Origin: Burkholderia aenigmatica
GTDB lineage: Bacteria; Pseudomonadota; Gammaproteobacteria; Burkholderiales; Burkholderiaceae
NCBI RefSeq assembly: GCF_902499175.1
Contig: NZ_CABVQC010000078.1
Span: 1 to 42,276, forward strand
Direction: 5' to 3'
DNA length: 42,276 bases
The notes below the pieces were generated by a model, which saw only the letters and a list, made by a program, of their open reading frames with translations, ran no database searches and had not been told where the DNA came from. Within the stretch, counting starts at the first letter, position 1. Each line of letters starts with the position of its first letter. Shown here in pieces: positions 9,316 to 18,780 of the stretch. Both the position numbers and the translations under genes were made by a program.

Positions 9316-9324
9316 TGATATAAC
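9316..9324 (+). promoter_or_regulatory. extended -10 promoter element for the Ysc84-type lipoprotein
   Basis: TGaTATAAC is an extended -10 about 60 bases before the ATG at 9387. The -35 region is weak, as extended -10 promoters allow. Confidence 0.45.
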
Positions 9325-9386
9325 TGCCGACGTGATCCGCTCCCTGAGCGAGACTCACTCCGAACATCATCCGATGGAGAAGAACG

Positions 9387-9974
9387 ATGCAAAAACGGAA
9401 TCTTGTGCTGAAAGCCGCCGCTGCGCTCATCGTCGGTAGCCTCGCGCTCACCGGTTGCACCACCACCCCGGACAAGCCGGACAACGCCGCAACCAACGCG
9501 TCGAAGCGCCAGGCAATCGACTCGAGCGTCGACGCCACGCTGTCGCGCATGTACTCCACGGTCAAGGGTTCGCGTGAACTCGTCGCGAAGTCGCGCGGCG
9601 TGCTCGTCTTCCCGGACGTGATCCAGGCCGGCTTCATCGTCGGCGGCCAGTCGGGCAACGGCGCACTGCGCGTCGGCGGCAGCACGGTCGGCTACTACAA
9701 CACGTCGTCGCTGTCGGTCGGCCTGCAGGCCGGTGCGCAGTCGAAGGCGATCGTGTTCCTGTTCATGACGCAGGAAGCGCTCGACGAATTCCGCGGCTCG
9801 GACGGCTGGGCAGCCGGCGCCGGCGCGTCGGTCGCGCTCGTGAAGATGGGCGCGAACGGCGCGGTCGACACGACCACAGCCACCGCGCCGGTCCAGGTCA
9901 TCGTGCTGACGAACGCGGGCCTGATGGGCGACGTGTCGATCAACGGCACGAAGGTCTCGAAGCTGAAGATCTGA
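9387..9974 (+). CDS. lipoprotein with Ysc84-type (SYLF) domain
   Basis: A 195-residue protein. The N-terminus MQKRNLVLKAAAALIVGSLA leads to a lipobox LTGC with Cys24, so it is a lipoprotein. The rest is a Ysc84/SYLF domain: SRGVLVFPDVIQAGFIVGGQ, GALRVGG, YYNTSSLSVGLQAGAQSKAI and FRGSDGWAAGAGASVALVKMG. In eukaryotes SYLF domains bind lipids and actin; bacterial members are abundant envelope lipoproteins of unclear function. The start follows GGAGAAGA. A terminator follows directly, so the gene is monocistronic. Confidence 0.9.
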   Translation: MQKRNLVLKAAAALIVGSLALTGCTTTPDKPDNAATNASKRQAIDSSVDATLSRMYSTVKGSRELVAKSRGVLVFPDVIQAGFIVGGQSGNGALRVGGSTVGYYNTSSLSVGLQAGAQSKAIVFLFMTQEALDEFRGSDGWAAGAGASVALVKMGANGAVDTTTATAPVQVIVLTNAGLMGDVSINGTKVSKLKI

Positions 9975-10018
9975 CGCTGACGCACTGCCCGTGCGCACTG
10001 CGCGCGGGCCATGCGCAA

Positions 10019-10052
10019 ACGGCGATGTCCTTGCGGGCATCGCCGTTTTTTT
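10019..10052 (+). terminator. intrinsic terminator after the Ysc84-type lipoprotein
   Basis: A 9-bp perfect stem ACGGCGATG/CATCGCCGT with a 10-base loop ends in a run of seven Ts, about 45 bases after the stop codon. Confidence 0.9.
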
Positions 10053-10079
10053 ATCCGTGCGCGTCCTGCGCCATGCGCG

Positions 10080-11144
10080 TCAGGTCGTCGAGTCGATCAC
10101 CTTGAAGCGCGAGCGCTTCTGCGCGCGGATCACCGACTGGTAGACGTCGACATACTGCTGCGCCATGCGGCGCGACGTGAAGCGCGCCTCGAAGCGCTGC
10201 CGCACACGCGCACGCGGCAGCAGGTGCAGCCGGTTCACGGCGGCCACCGCGCTGATTTCATCCTCGACGATGAAACCCGACACGCCCTCGTCCACCACTT
10301 CGGGTACCGCGCCGCGATTGAACGCGATCACCGGCGTGCCGCACGACATCGCCTCGATCATCACGAGGCCGAACGGCTCCGGCCAGTCGATCGGAAACAG
10401 CAACGCGTGCGCGCCCGACAGGAATTCGGCCTTCTGGTGATCGGCGATCTCGCCGATGTATTCGACGTGCGGCAGCGCGAAGAGCGGCTTGATCTCGCGC
10501 TCGAAGTATTCCTGGTCGGCCGAATCGATCTTCGCGGCGATCTTGATCGGCAGCCCGCACTGACGGGCGATGCGGATCGCCGTGTCGACCCGCTTTTCCG
10601 GCGAGATGCGGCCGAGGAACGCGAGATAGCGCGGCTCGACGGGCTGCGGCATGTACAGCGTATCGGGCAGCCCGTGATAGACGGTCGTCAGCCATTTCGC
10701 CTGCGGCAGCGGCTGGCGCTGCGCGTTCGAAATCGAGATCACCGGCGCCGTGTTGAACGTGTCGAACACCGGCTGCTGCTCGGGCAGGTCGAGCCGGCCG
10801 TGCAGCGTCGTCACGTAAGGCGTTTCCTGCCGGTTGAAGACCGAGAACGAGTAGTAGTCCATGTGGAAATGGAGCACGTCGAAATCCTTCGCGCGGCGCG
10901 CGACCGTCTCCATCAGCAGCATGTGCGGCGCGACCCGGTCGCGGATCGACGAGTCGAGCCGCAGCGCACGCGGCCAGACCGGCTCGAGCTTCGCCCGCGT
11001 CGTCGAATCGCCGCTCGCGAACAGCGTCACATCATGGCCGAGCTCGACGAGCGCCTCGGTGATGTAGGACACGACGCGCTCCGTGCCGCCATACAGCTTC
11101 GGCGGCACCGACTCGGTCAGCGGCGCGATCTGGGCAATTCTCAT
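10080..11144 (-). CDS. GT4-family glycosyltransferase
   Basis: A 354-residue GT-B fold enzyme. The N-terminus MRIAQIAPLTESVPPKLYGG has the donor-side glycine loop of GT4 enzymes (GGTERVVSYITEALVELGHDV). The C-terminal half has FLGRISPEKRVDTAI, HALLFPIDWPEPFGLVMIEA and CGTPVIAFNRGAVPEVV, the E-x7-E nucleotide-sugar motif. It likely transfers a sugar from a nucleotide-sugar donor to a cytoplasmic acceptor. The start follows GGAGACGTGGACC. The gene lies 252 bases after the AAA ATPase gene on the same strand, so it may have its own promoter. The acceptor and pathway cannot be told from the neighbours. Confidence 0.88.
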   Translation of the reverse strand: MRIAQIAPLTESVPPKLYGGTERVVSYITEALVELGHDVTLFASGDSTTRAKLEPVWPRALRLDSSIRDRVAPHMLLMETVARRAKDFDVLHFHMDYYSFSVFNRQETPYVTTLHGRLDLPEQQPVFDTFNTAPVISISNAQRQPLPQAKWLTTVYHGLPDTLYMPQPVEPRYLAFLGRISPEKRVDTAIRIARQCGLPIKIAAKIDSADQEYFEREIKPLFALPHVEYIGEIADHQKAEFLSGAHALLFPIDWPEPFGLVMIEAMSCGTPVIAFNRGAVPEVVDEGVSGFIVEDEISAVAAVNRLHLLPRARVRQRFEARFTSRRMAQQYVDVYQSVIRAQKRSRFKVIDSTT

Positions 11145-11396
11145 GGTCCACGTCTCCTGTGTCCTGTCCGTTGCGGCACGGCCGGCGGACGTATGCGCTT
11201 GCGCGCCCCGCTCGCCCCCATACGGCACCGGCCGGCTCGGCGCCAGCCGGATATCTCATTATTATTCGCGATCCCGCTGCCCGGGACCGCCCGTCTTGCA
11301 TTTTATGGGTGTTGTTACAGGCAGGATACATTCCGCCTGCCGGGCCGATCCGGCCCCAACGCGGCCATCACGCCCGCACGCAGGCCGCCCCGCTCG

Positions 11397-12572
<1,176 letters not shown>

Positions 12573-12602
12573 GACGATGGAGGGTGAGCATGCGGGCCGC
12601 GT

Positions 12603-13775
12603 TCAGCGGCCTTCGGCAGCCTGAGGATCGGCCGCGGTGTTGGCCGCCGTGCTGGCGGCAGGCGGCCGCGCGTGCGGCCGCTCGGGGTTCGGTTCATCCG
12701 GCGCCGATTCGTGCGGATACAGCTCCATCCGGCTGCGCGGCAGGCATTGCGGATAGCGATCCTGCAGGTACGCGATCAAGCCTTCGCGCACGCGGCAGCG
12801 CAGATCCCAGCATGACGACGAATCGGCCGCGCTGACGAGCGCGCGCAACTGCATCGCACGCTCCGTCGCGTCGGTCACCTGCAGCACCTGCACGCGGCCG
12901 TCCCACTCGGGCGCCGCATGGACGAGCCGCGCGAGTTCCTCGCGCAGCGGCGCGAGCGGCGTGCGGTAATCGACCGACAGGTAGACCGTGCCGATGATCT
13001 CCGAGCTGCTGCGCGTCCAGTTCGTGAACGGGTTCTCGATGATCCACTGCAGCGGCACGACGAGGCGCCGCTGGTCCCACAGCCGCACCGACACGAACGA
13101 CCCGGTGATTTCCTCGATGCGCCCCCACTCGCCCTGGATCACGACCACGTCGTCGAGCCGGATCGGCTGCGTGAGCGCGATCTGCAGCCCGGCGATCAGG
13201 TTGCCGAGCACCGGCCGTGCGGCGATACCGGCGACCAGGCCCGCGACGCCGGCCGACGCCAGCAGGCTCGCGCCGACCTGGCGCACGTTCGGGAACGTCA
13301 TCAGCGCGGCGCCGGTACCGATGATCACGATCAGCACCATCACGGTCCGCACGAGCACCCTGGCCTGCGTATGGATGCGCCGGGCCTGGAGGTTGTCGGC
13401 CGTATCGATCGGATGCGCCTGGATGATGGCGTCGCCGACGCCGGCGGCGAGCCGCACCAGCAGCCACGTGAGCGACACGATGGAGCCGACCGCCGCCGCC
13501 GTGCGCATGCCGCGCACGAACGACATGCCGTCGTCCGCCTGGACCCACAGGAATTCGAGCGCCAGCAGCGCGAGCACGACGAGCGACGGTCGGTCGATGT
13601 AGCGCAGGATCGCGCTCATCAACGGATACGGCTGCGCGATGCGCTTGACGATGCGCGCGCCGAGACGGTGCACGATCGTGACGACCAGTATGACGATGAC
13701 CGACACGCCCAGCGTGCCGAGCCACGAATGGAGCGGCGCATCGGTGATGCGCTGCAGTTCCTCGATTGAAATCAT
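12603..13775 (-). CDS. MscS-family mechanosensitive ion channel
   Basis: A 390-residue protein with about five N-terminal hydrophobic segments, then the MscS core. The pore helix region is GASLLASAGVAGLVAGIAAR followed by PVLGNLIAGLQIALTQPI, and the beta domain starts at RLDDVVVIQGEWGRIEEI. Members open under membrane tension and protect against osmotic downshock. The C-terminal tail is rich in Pro, Ala and Asn and looks disordered. I chose MISIEELQRI as the start because the 27 residues upstream in the frame are low-quality sequence. It is the first gene ahead of the ATPase gene, 30 bases apart. Confidence 0.92.
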   Translation of the reverse strand: MISIEELQRITDAPLHSWLGTLGVSVIVILVVTIVHRLGARIVKRIAQPYPLMSAILRYIDRPSLVVLALLALEFLWVQADDGMSFVRGMRTAAAVGSIVSLTWLLVRLAAGVGDAIIQAHPIDTADNLQARRIHTQARVLVRTVMVLIVIIGTGAALMTFPNVRQVGASLLASAGVAGLVAGIAARPVLGNLIAGLQIALTQPIRLDDVVVIQGEWGRIEEITGSFVSVRLWDQRRLVVPLQWIIENPFTNWTRSSSEIIGTVYLSVDYRTPLAPLREELARLVHAAPEWDGRVQVLQVTDATERAMQLRALVSAADSSSCWDLRCRVREGLIAYLQDRYPQCLPRSRMELYPHESAPDEPNPERPHARPPAASTAANTAADPQAAEGR

Positions 13776-13865
13776 CGGCGCCCGTGGGTGATGAGGCGCG
13801 CACGCCTCGTCCTGGATGCGTCGGCGACGTCCGGGCCACGCGCAGGCCCCGGACACGGCGTCAGA

Positions 13866-14222
13866 TCAGTTGCCGCTCCTGCAGGGAAACGCCTTGCCGA
13901 GACCGAGCGACACCGCGGTGCTCGCGTTGTAGTCGGCCAGCTTCGGATTTTCCGCGATGTACTTGCGCACCGCGTCGGTCATCTGCTGCGCCCGGATGTC
14001 GGGCGGCAGGCAGAAGTACTGGCCGACCCGCGGCCCTGTCGTGCCGCCGATCGCGTCGATCGTGTTGTAGACGCCGTCGGCGGCGCCTTCGATGTAGGCC
14101 GCGCACGACGCCCGCGACTTGACGTCCGTCTTCGCGCACAGCCGGTCGAGATCCGCGCCCGTGAAAGCCGCCGCCGACAACGGCACGGCAAACGCCGCGG
14201 CACAAAACATTGCGCGCAACAT
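13866..14222 (-). CDS. Rap1a/Tai-type secreted immunity-like protein
   Basis: A 118-residue protein with a signal peptide (MLRAMFCAAAFAVPLSAAAF). The mature part has GADLDRLCAKTD, SCAAYIEGAADGVYNTIDAI, YFCLPPDI, MTDAVRKYIAENP and CRSG. The spacing of Cys, Tyr-Ile-x-Gly, Phe-Cys-x-Pro and the final helix fits the Rap1a/Tai family, periplasmic proteins that neutralise type VI secretion amidase effectors. No effector gene sits beside it, so it is either an orphan immunity gene or has another envelope role. It is downstream of the ankyrin gene by 119 bases. Family call is by motif only. Confidence 0.65.
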   Translation of the reverse strand: MLRAMFCAAAFAVPLSAAAFTGADLDRLCAKTDVKSRASCAAYIEGAADGVYNTIDAIGGTTGPRVGQYFCLPPDIRAQQMTDAVRKYIAENPKLADYNASTAVSLGLGKAFPCRSGN

Positions 14223-14341
14223 GGTGTTCCTTATGTCAATGCGGCCCGAGACCGCCTGCTGCCTTGGCCGGCGCGGCGCCGGGACGCCCTGCTCCGGCCG
14301 GAATCCGGCCGGGCGGGCACCGTCTGCCGCACCGAAAACCG

Positions 14342-15052
14342 TCATTTTGCACTCTTTTGTGCATCTGCCGGCGTCGATCCACCCACGCGCTCGGTCCGCT
14401 TGCTCAGGATGTCGATCGCGTCCGGCGCCTTGTAGTGCTTCGCGAATTCGAGCGCGGTGATGCCGAGCTGGTTCTTCACCTGCGGGTCGGCGCCCTGGTC
14501 GAGCAGCAGGTTGACCGTCGACGCATGGTTGCCGCGTGCCGCCATCATCAGCGGCGTCGTGCCGTTCGGCGACGCGGTATCGATATACGCGTCGTGGTCG
14601 AGCAGCAGCTTCACCACCGCGTCCTGGCCGTTGGTGGCCGCGTAGTGCAGCGGCGCCCAGCCCTTCTTGCTGACTTCCGCACCCTTGTCGATCAGCAGCT
14701 TGGCGAGGCCGACATCGCCGTTCAGCGACGCGAGCATCAGCGCGTTTTCGCCGGCCTTGTCTTCCTTCTCGAGATCGACGTTCGGCGTCGTGGCAAGCGC
14801 TGCCGCGACCTTGTCGGACTTCTCGCGCGCGGCGATCACGATCAGCGGGTCGCCGTTCGGCGCGATCGTGTTCGGGTCGAGCTTGCCGCTCTTGAGCTGC
14901 TTGCCGATGTCGGCGATGTCGTCGAACTTGACGGCCTTGACGATCGCATCGAGCGATTCGGCATGCGCGCCGGCTGCCGCGAACAGGCCGCTCGCGACGA
15001 GCGCGGCGGCAACGAGTGCACGTTTCGGCAGAGGGTTGATCGGCTTCGTCAT
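14342..15052 (-). CDS. periplasmic ankyrin-repeat protein
   Basis: A 236-residue protein with a signal peptide (MTKPINPLPKRALVAAALVASG, cleavage after AHA near residue 31). About five ankyrin repeats follow, for example GENALMLASLNGDVGLAKLL, GWAPLHYAATNGQDAVVKLL, GTTPLMMAARGNHASTVNLL and GITALEFAKHYKAPDAIDIL. Ankyrin repeats mediate protein binding; secreted bacterial versions often protect against or partner envelope enzymes. The start follows GGAAGGAG. It lies 43 bases after tatD, so it probably belongs to the end of that operon. The partner protein is unknown. Confidence 0.88.
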   Translation of the reverse strand: MTKPINPLPKRALVAAALVASGLFAAAGAHAESLDAIVKAVKFDDIADIGKQLKSGKLDPNTIAPNGDPLIVIAAREKSDKVAAALATTPNVDLEKEDKAGENALMLASLNGDVGLAKLLIDKGAEVSKKGWAPLHYAATNGQDAVVKLLLDHDAYIDTASPNGTTPLMMAARGNHASTVNLLLDQGADPQVKNQLGITALEFAKHYKAPDAIDILSKRTERVGGSTPADAQKSAK

Positions 15053-15095
15053 TGTTGTGGGCTCCTTCCCTGGGTTGTCGGCTGCACGCGCGTCA

Positions 15096-15875
15096 TTAGC
15101 GGGCGATCTTGAACAGCCGGAAAAAGTTCTGCGTCGTCGCGTCGGCCAGCGCCTCGACGGCGATGCCGCGCTCGGATGCGATAAAGCGTCCGACATGGCT
15201 GACGTACGCAGGTTCATTCGGCTTGCCGCGATACGGCACCGGCGCGAGGTACGGCGAGTCGGTCTCGATCAGCAGCCGGTCGAGCGGCACGCGCCGCGCG
15301 ACGTCCTGCACGTCGGTCGCGTTCTTGAACGTGACGATGCCCGACAGCGAGATGTGGAAATTCTGTGCGAGCGCCTGCTCGGCCACCGGCCACGGCTCGG
15401 TGAAGCAGTGCATCACGCCGCCCGGCACGTCCGCGCGCTCCTCGGCCATGATCCGCAGCGTGTCCTCCGACGACGAGCGCGTGTGGATGATCAGCGGCTT
15501 CATCGTCGCGGTCGCCGCACGAATGTGCGTGCGAAAGCGTTCGCGCTGCCATTCCATGTCGGCGATCGAGCGGCCTTCGAGACGGTAGTAGTCGAGGCCC
15601 GTTTCGCCGATCGCGACGACCTTCGGGTGCGCGGCCAGCTCGACGAGCTCCGCGAGCGTCGGCTCGTGCATGTCCTCGTGATCGGGATGCACGCCGACGG
15701 ACGCATAGACGTTGTCGTGCGCGTCCGCGATCGCCAGGACCTCCGGCAGCGTCTCGAAATCGACGGATACGCACAGCGCGTGCGTGACGTCGTGCTCGCG
15801 CATGTTCTCGAGAACGGCCGGCAGGCGGTCGGCCAGGCCCTTGAAATTGATATGGCAGTGAGAGTCGACGAACAT
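15096..15875 (-). CDS. tatD: TatD-family metal-dependent deoxyribonuclease
   Basis: A 259-residue TIM-barrel hydrolase, the usual TatD/YcfH length. Metal-binding and catalytic motifs are all present: DSHCHINF near the N-terminus, GETGLDYYR, HTRSSSEDTL, HCFTEPW and ETDSPYLAPVPYRGKPNEP. Members are 3'-5' exonucleases or related phosphoesterases. It sits downstream of mltG-tmk-holB, the standard context for the YcfH branch, so ycfH would be an equally valid symbol. Confidence 0.93.
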   Translation of the reverse strand: MFVDSHCHINFKGLADRLPAVLENMREHDVTHALCVSVDFETLPEVLAIADAHDNVYASVGVHPDHEDMHEPTLAELVELAAHPKVVAIGETGLDYYRLEGRSIADMEWQRERFRTHIRAATATMKPLIIHTRSSSEDTLRIMAEERADVPGGVMHCFTEPWPVAEQALAQNFHISLSGIVTFKNATDVQDVARRVPLDRLLIETDSPYLAPVPYRGKPNEPAYVSHVGRFIASERGIAVEALADATTQNFFRLFKIAR

Positions 15876-16015
15876 CGTGTTTCCTAATACGTAAGGCGGG
15901 CGCTCATGCGCGCGCCGGCATGCGGCAACGGGCGGCGTTCGCGGGCCGGCCGGCCACGGTCGCGTCGCGGCGTGGGCCGGTCATCGTTTCGCAACCCGCG
16001 AGAAACAATGCCGGA

Positions 16016-17044
16016 TCACGCGAACATTTCCCGGTACCCGAGAAACAATTCCTCGAATACGAGCCGCGCGTTGAGCGGATGGTTCTCGACCGTCCGCTGC
16101 CGCGTCACGGCCTTCATGAAGCGGGCGAACGCGTTCGCATCGACCGCCTCCGCGCAACGCGCGAGCGCCGCCGCGTGCATCGGGAAATAGCGCGGCGCGC
16201 CCGCCATCCGCTGGGCGAGCAGATCGTACAGCCAGCGCTGCAGCCAGCCGAGCACCAGCGGCACCGGCAGCTTCTGCAGCGTCTCGCCGCACGCGAACGG
16301 ATCGCAGGCCGCACCGGCCGCGAGCTGCCCGAGCGTGTAGTCGCGCAGCGGGCGGTTCTCGTCGCTCGCGAGCGCCAGCGCGGCGAGCGGCGCGCCGCCG
16401 GCCTCGGCAAGCAGCGCGGGCGCATGCTCGACACCCTGCGCGGCCAGCCAGGCCGCGGCCGCGTCGGGCGCCGGCACGGCCATCGGCCACTGCCGGCAGC
16501 GGCTGATGATCGTCGGCAGCAGGCGGTCGATGCGCGCCGACACGAGCAGGAACACGACGCCGGACGGCGGTTCCTCCAGCGTTTTCAGCAACGCGTTCGA
16601 CGCGGCGACGTTGAGCGCCTCGGCCGGATACAGCACGACGACGCGCGCGCCGCCGCGGTGCGAGCCGACCCCGCAGAAGTCGAGCAGCGCACGCACCTGC
16701 TCGATCTTGATTTCCTTGCTCGGCGCCCGGGTCTTCTTGCCGCCTTCGTCCGAATCGGCCGCCTTCGCGTCGTCCGCGGCGCCCGGCGCCTCGCCCGCCA
16801 GCGCCTCGGGCAGCACGATCCGGTAGTCCGGATGATTGCCCTGCGAGAACCAGGTGCAGGCCGCGCAGGTGCCGCACGGCTCGCCGTTCGGCTGCGGCGA
16901 TTCGCACAGGAAGCCCTGCGCGAGATGCTGCGCGAACTGCAGCTTGCCGATCCCGGCCTGACCATGCAGCAGCAGCGCGTGCGGCCATTGTGCACGCAAC
17001 TGCTGCAGGCGGTTCCAGTCGTCGGTCTGCCACGGATAGATCAT
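16016..17044 (-). CDS. holB: DNA polymerase III subunit delta prime
   Basis: A 342-residue clamp-loader subunit. It begins MIYPWQTDDWNRLQQLRAQW and has the AAA+ region HALLLHGQAGIGKLQFAQHL, a zinc-type cysteine cluster (CESPQPNGEPCGTCAAC), the helix AEALNVAASNALLKTLEEPP, and the SRC motif in IISRCRQW. An insertion rich in Ala, Asp and Lys (about residues 85-112) is unusual but common in Burkholderia-like proteins. The start is preceded by AAGGAA. It lies 19 bases after tmk, the conserved mltG-tmk-holB order. Confidence 0.95.
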   Translation of the reverse strand: MIYPWQTDDWNRLQQLRAQWPHALLLHGQAGIGKLQFAQHLAQGFLCESPQPNGEPCGTCAACTWFSQGNHPDYRIVLPEALAGEAPGAADDAKAADSDEGGKKTRAPSKEIKIEQVRALLDFCGVGSHRGGARVVVLYPAEALNVAASNALLKTLEEPPSGVVFLLVSARIDRLLPTIISRCRQWPMAVPAPDAAAAWLAAQGVEHAPALLAEAGGAPLAALALASDENRPLRDYTLGQLAAGAACDPFACGETLQKLPVPLVLGWLQRWLYDLLAQRMAGAPRYFPMHAAALARCAEAVDANAFARFMKAVTRQRTVENHPLNARLVFEELFLGYREMFA

Positions 17045-17063
17045 GTGGTGCGTTCCTTGCGAA

Positions 17064-17684
17064 TTACAGCGCGGCGAGCACGCGTTCGAGCTGCTGGCGG
17101 ATTTCGGGAATCGTCTGCGTCGCGTCGACGATCGCGAAGCGGTGCGGCGCCTCTTCCGCACGCCGCAGGTATTCGCCGCGCGTGCGCGCGAAGAACGCGT
17201 CGGACTCGCTTTCGAACTTGTCGGGCATGCGCGCGGCGCCGCGGCGCTCGCTCGCGACCTGCGGCGCGACATCGAACAGCACCGTCAGGTCGGGCTGGAA
17301 GCCGCCCTGCACCCAGCGCTCGAGCGTCTCGAGCTTGTCGCGCGGCAGCCCGCGGCCGCCGCCCTGGTACGCGAACGTCGCATCGGTGAAGCGATCGGAC
17401 ACGACCCAGTCGCCGCGCGCGAGCGCCGGCTCGATCACGAGCGCGAGATGCTCGCGGCGCGCGGCGAACATCAGCAGCGCTTCCGTCTCGAGATCCATCG
17501 GCTGGTTCAGCAGGATCTCGCGCAGTTTCTCGCCGAGCTGCGTGCCGCCCGGCTCGCGGGTGACGACGACCTGCCGGCCGGCCGCAGCCAGCTTGCCCTG
17601 GAGGCGTTCGCAGAACCATTGCAGGTGGGTGGTCTTCCCCGCCCCGTCGATGCCTTCGAACGTGATGAATTTACCGCTCGCCAT
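17064..17684 (-). CDS. tmk: thymidylate kinase
   Basis: A 206-residue dTMP kinase. The P-loop FEGIDGAGKTT (residues 9-19, Lys17) is intact, followed by the TREPGGTQLGEKLREILL motif, the DRFTDATFAYQGGGRG substrate loop and the lid region. It phosphorylates dTMP to dTDP in the cytoplasm. Its ATG overlaps the mltG stop codon by one base (TAATG), so translation is coupled. Confidence 0.97.
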   Translation of the reverse strand: MASGKFITFEGIDGAGKTTHLQWFCERLQGKLAAAGRQVVVTREPGGTQLGEKLREILLNQPMDLETEALLMFAARREHLALVIEPALARGDWVVSDRFTDATFAYQGGGRGLPRDKLETLERWVQGGFQPDLTVLFDVAPQVASERRGAARMPDKFESESDAFFARTRGEYLRRAEEAPHRFAIVDATQTIPEIRQQLERVLAAL

Positions 17685-18703
17685 TATTGACCTCGTATGT
17701 ACTTGTCCACGGCCTTGTTGTGGTCGCCGAGCGTGTCCGAGAACACGCTCGTGCCATCGCCTTTCGCGACGAAATAGAGCGCGCTCGTCTGTGCCGGATT
17801 GATCGCCGCCTGCAGCGCGGCCACCCCCGGCAACGCGATCGGCGTCGGCGGCAGCCCGCGTCGGGTGTAGGTATTGTAAGGAGTGTCGGCCTGCAGGTCG
17901 CGCTTGCGCAGACGGCCGTCGTACGCGTCGCCGAGCCCGTAGATCACCGACGGATCGGTCTGCAGCGGCATGCCGATGCGCAGCCGGTTCGCGAATACGG
18001 CCGCGACGAACGCGCGATCGGCCGCGTGGCCCGTTTCCTTTTCGACGATCGACGCGATCGTCAGCGCTTCGTAAGGCGTCTTGTACGGCAGGCCCGGCAC
18101 GCGTGCAGCCCAGGCCTCGTCGAGACGCGTCTGCATCAGATGGTACGCGCGCCGGTAGATGTTCAGGTCGCTCGTGCCCTTGTCGAACAGATAGGTGTCG
18201 GGGAAGAACAGCCCCTCGCCGCTGCCGCGCTGCACCGCGCTATCCGACGCGCCGATCGCGCGCAGCAGCTCGGCGTCGCTCATGCCCGCCGTCGCGTGCG
18301 CAAGATCGGGGTTCGTGTCGAGCTCCGCGCGCATCCGCTTGAAGGTCCAGCCTTCGATGATCGTCGCGACATACTCGTTCACGTCGCCGCGCGCGATCTT
18401 CTGCAGGACCTCGTAAGGCGTGATGCCGGTCTTGAATTCGTAGTTGCCGGACTTGAGCCGGCTCGACAGCCCGAGCACGCGCGTCATCGCGACGAAACCG
18501 AGCGGCTCGACCGGCACGCCGCCGCGCTTGAGCTGCAGCGCGACGCTCTTCACGGTGCTGCGCGGCTTGATCGTGACGTCGAGCGATGCCGAACCCAGCA
18601 GCAGCGGCCGGGTTGCCCAGTAATACCCGCCGCCCGCGCCGGCAGCGGCCACAACGACGGCCAGCGCCACGATCGTCGCGGCGCATTTCTTCAGTAGGGA
18701 CAT
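17684..18703 (-). CDS. mltG: endolytic peptidoglycan transglycosylase MltG
   Basis: A 339-residue YceG-family protein. One N-terminal membrane helix (CAATIVALAVVVAAAGAGGG) anchors a periplasmic LysM-like region and the catalytic domain. Key motifs are EGWTFKRM, GLFFPDTYLFDKGT and ASIVEKETGHAADRAFVAAV, the last with the catalytic Glu, and RLRIGMPLQTDPSVIYGLGD. MltG cuts nascent glycan strands and sets their length. It is the first gene of the mltG-tmk-holB-tatD series and diverges from ygfZ over a 77-bp gap that contains a TATAAT sequence at 18729-18734. Confidence 0.95.
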   Translation of the reverse strand: MSLLKKCAATIVALAVVVAAAGAGGGYYWATRPLLLGSASLDVTIKPRSTVKSVALQLKRGGVPVEPLGFVAMTRVLGLSSRLKSGNYEFKTGITPYEVLQKIARGDVNEYVATIIEGWTFKRMRAELDTNPDLAHATAGMSDAELLRAIGASDSAVQRGSGEGLFFPDTYLFDKGTSDLNIYRRAYHLMQTRLDEAWAARVPGLPYKTPYEALTIASIVEKETGHAADRAFVAAVFANRLRIGMPLQTDPSVIYGLGDAYDGRLRKRDLQADTPYNTYTRRGLPPTPIALPGVAALQAAINPAQTSALYFVAKGDGTSVFSDTLGDHNKAVDKYIRGQ

Positions 18704-18780
18704 GGAAACGTGACTCAGGTAAGACCCATATAATACTTGCTCGCCTTCGTCAAAGTCAGGGTTGACTGTTCCCTCATTCC

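Noticed and set aside
18729..18734. A perfect TATAAT between mltG and ygfZ
   Set aside because: No acceptable -35 at 16-18 bases on either strand pairs clearly with it, so I did not assign it to a direction as a feature.
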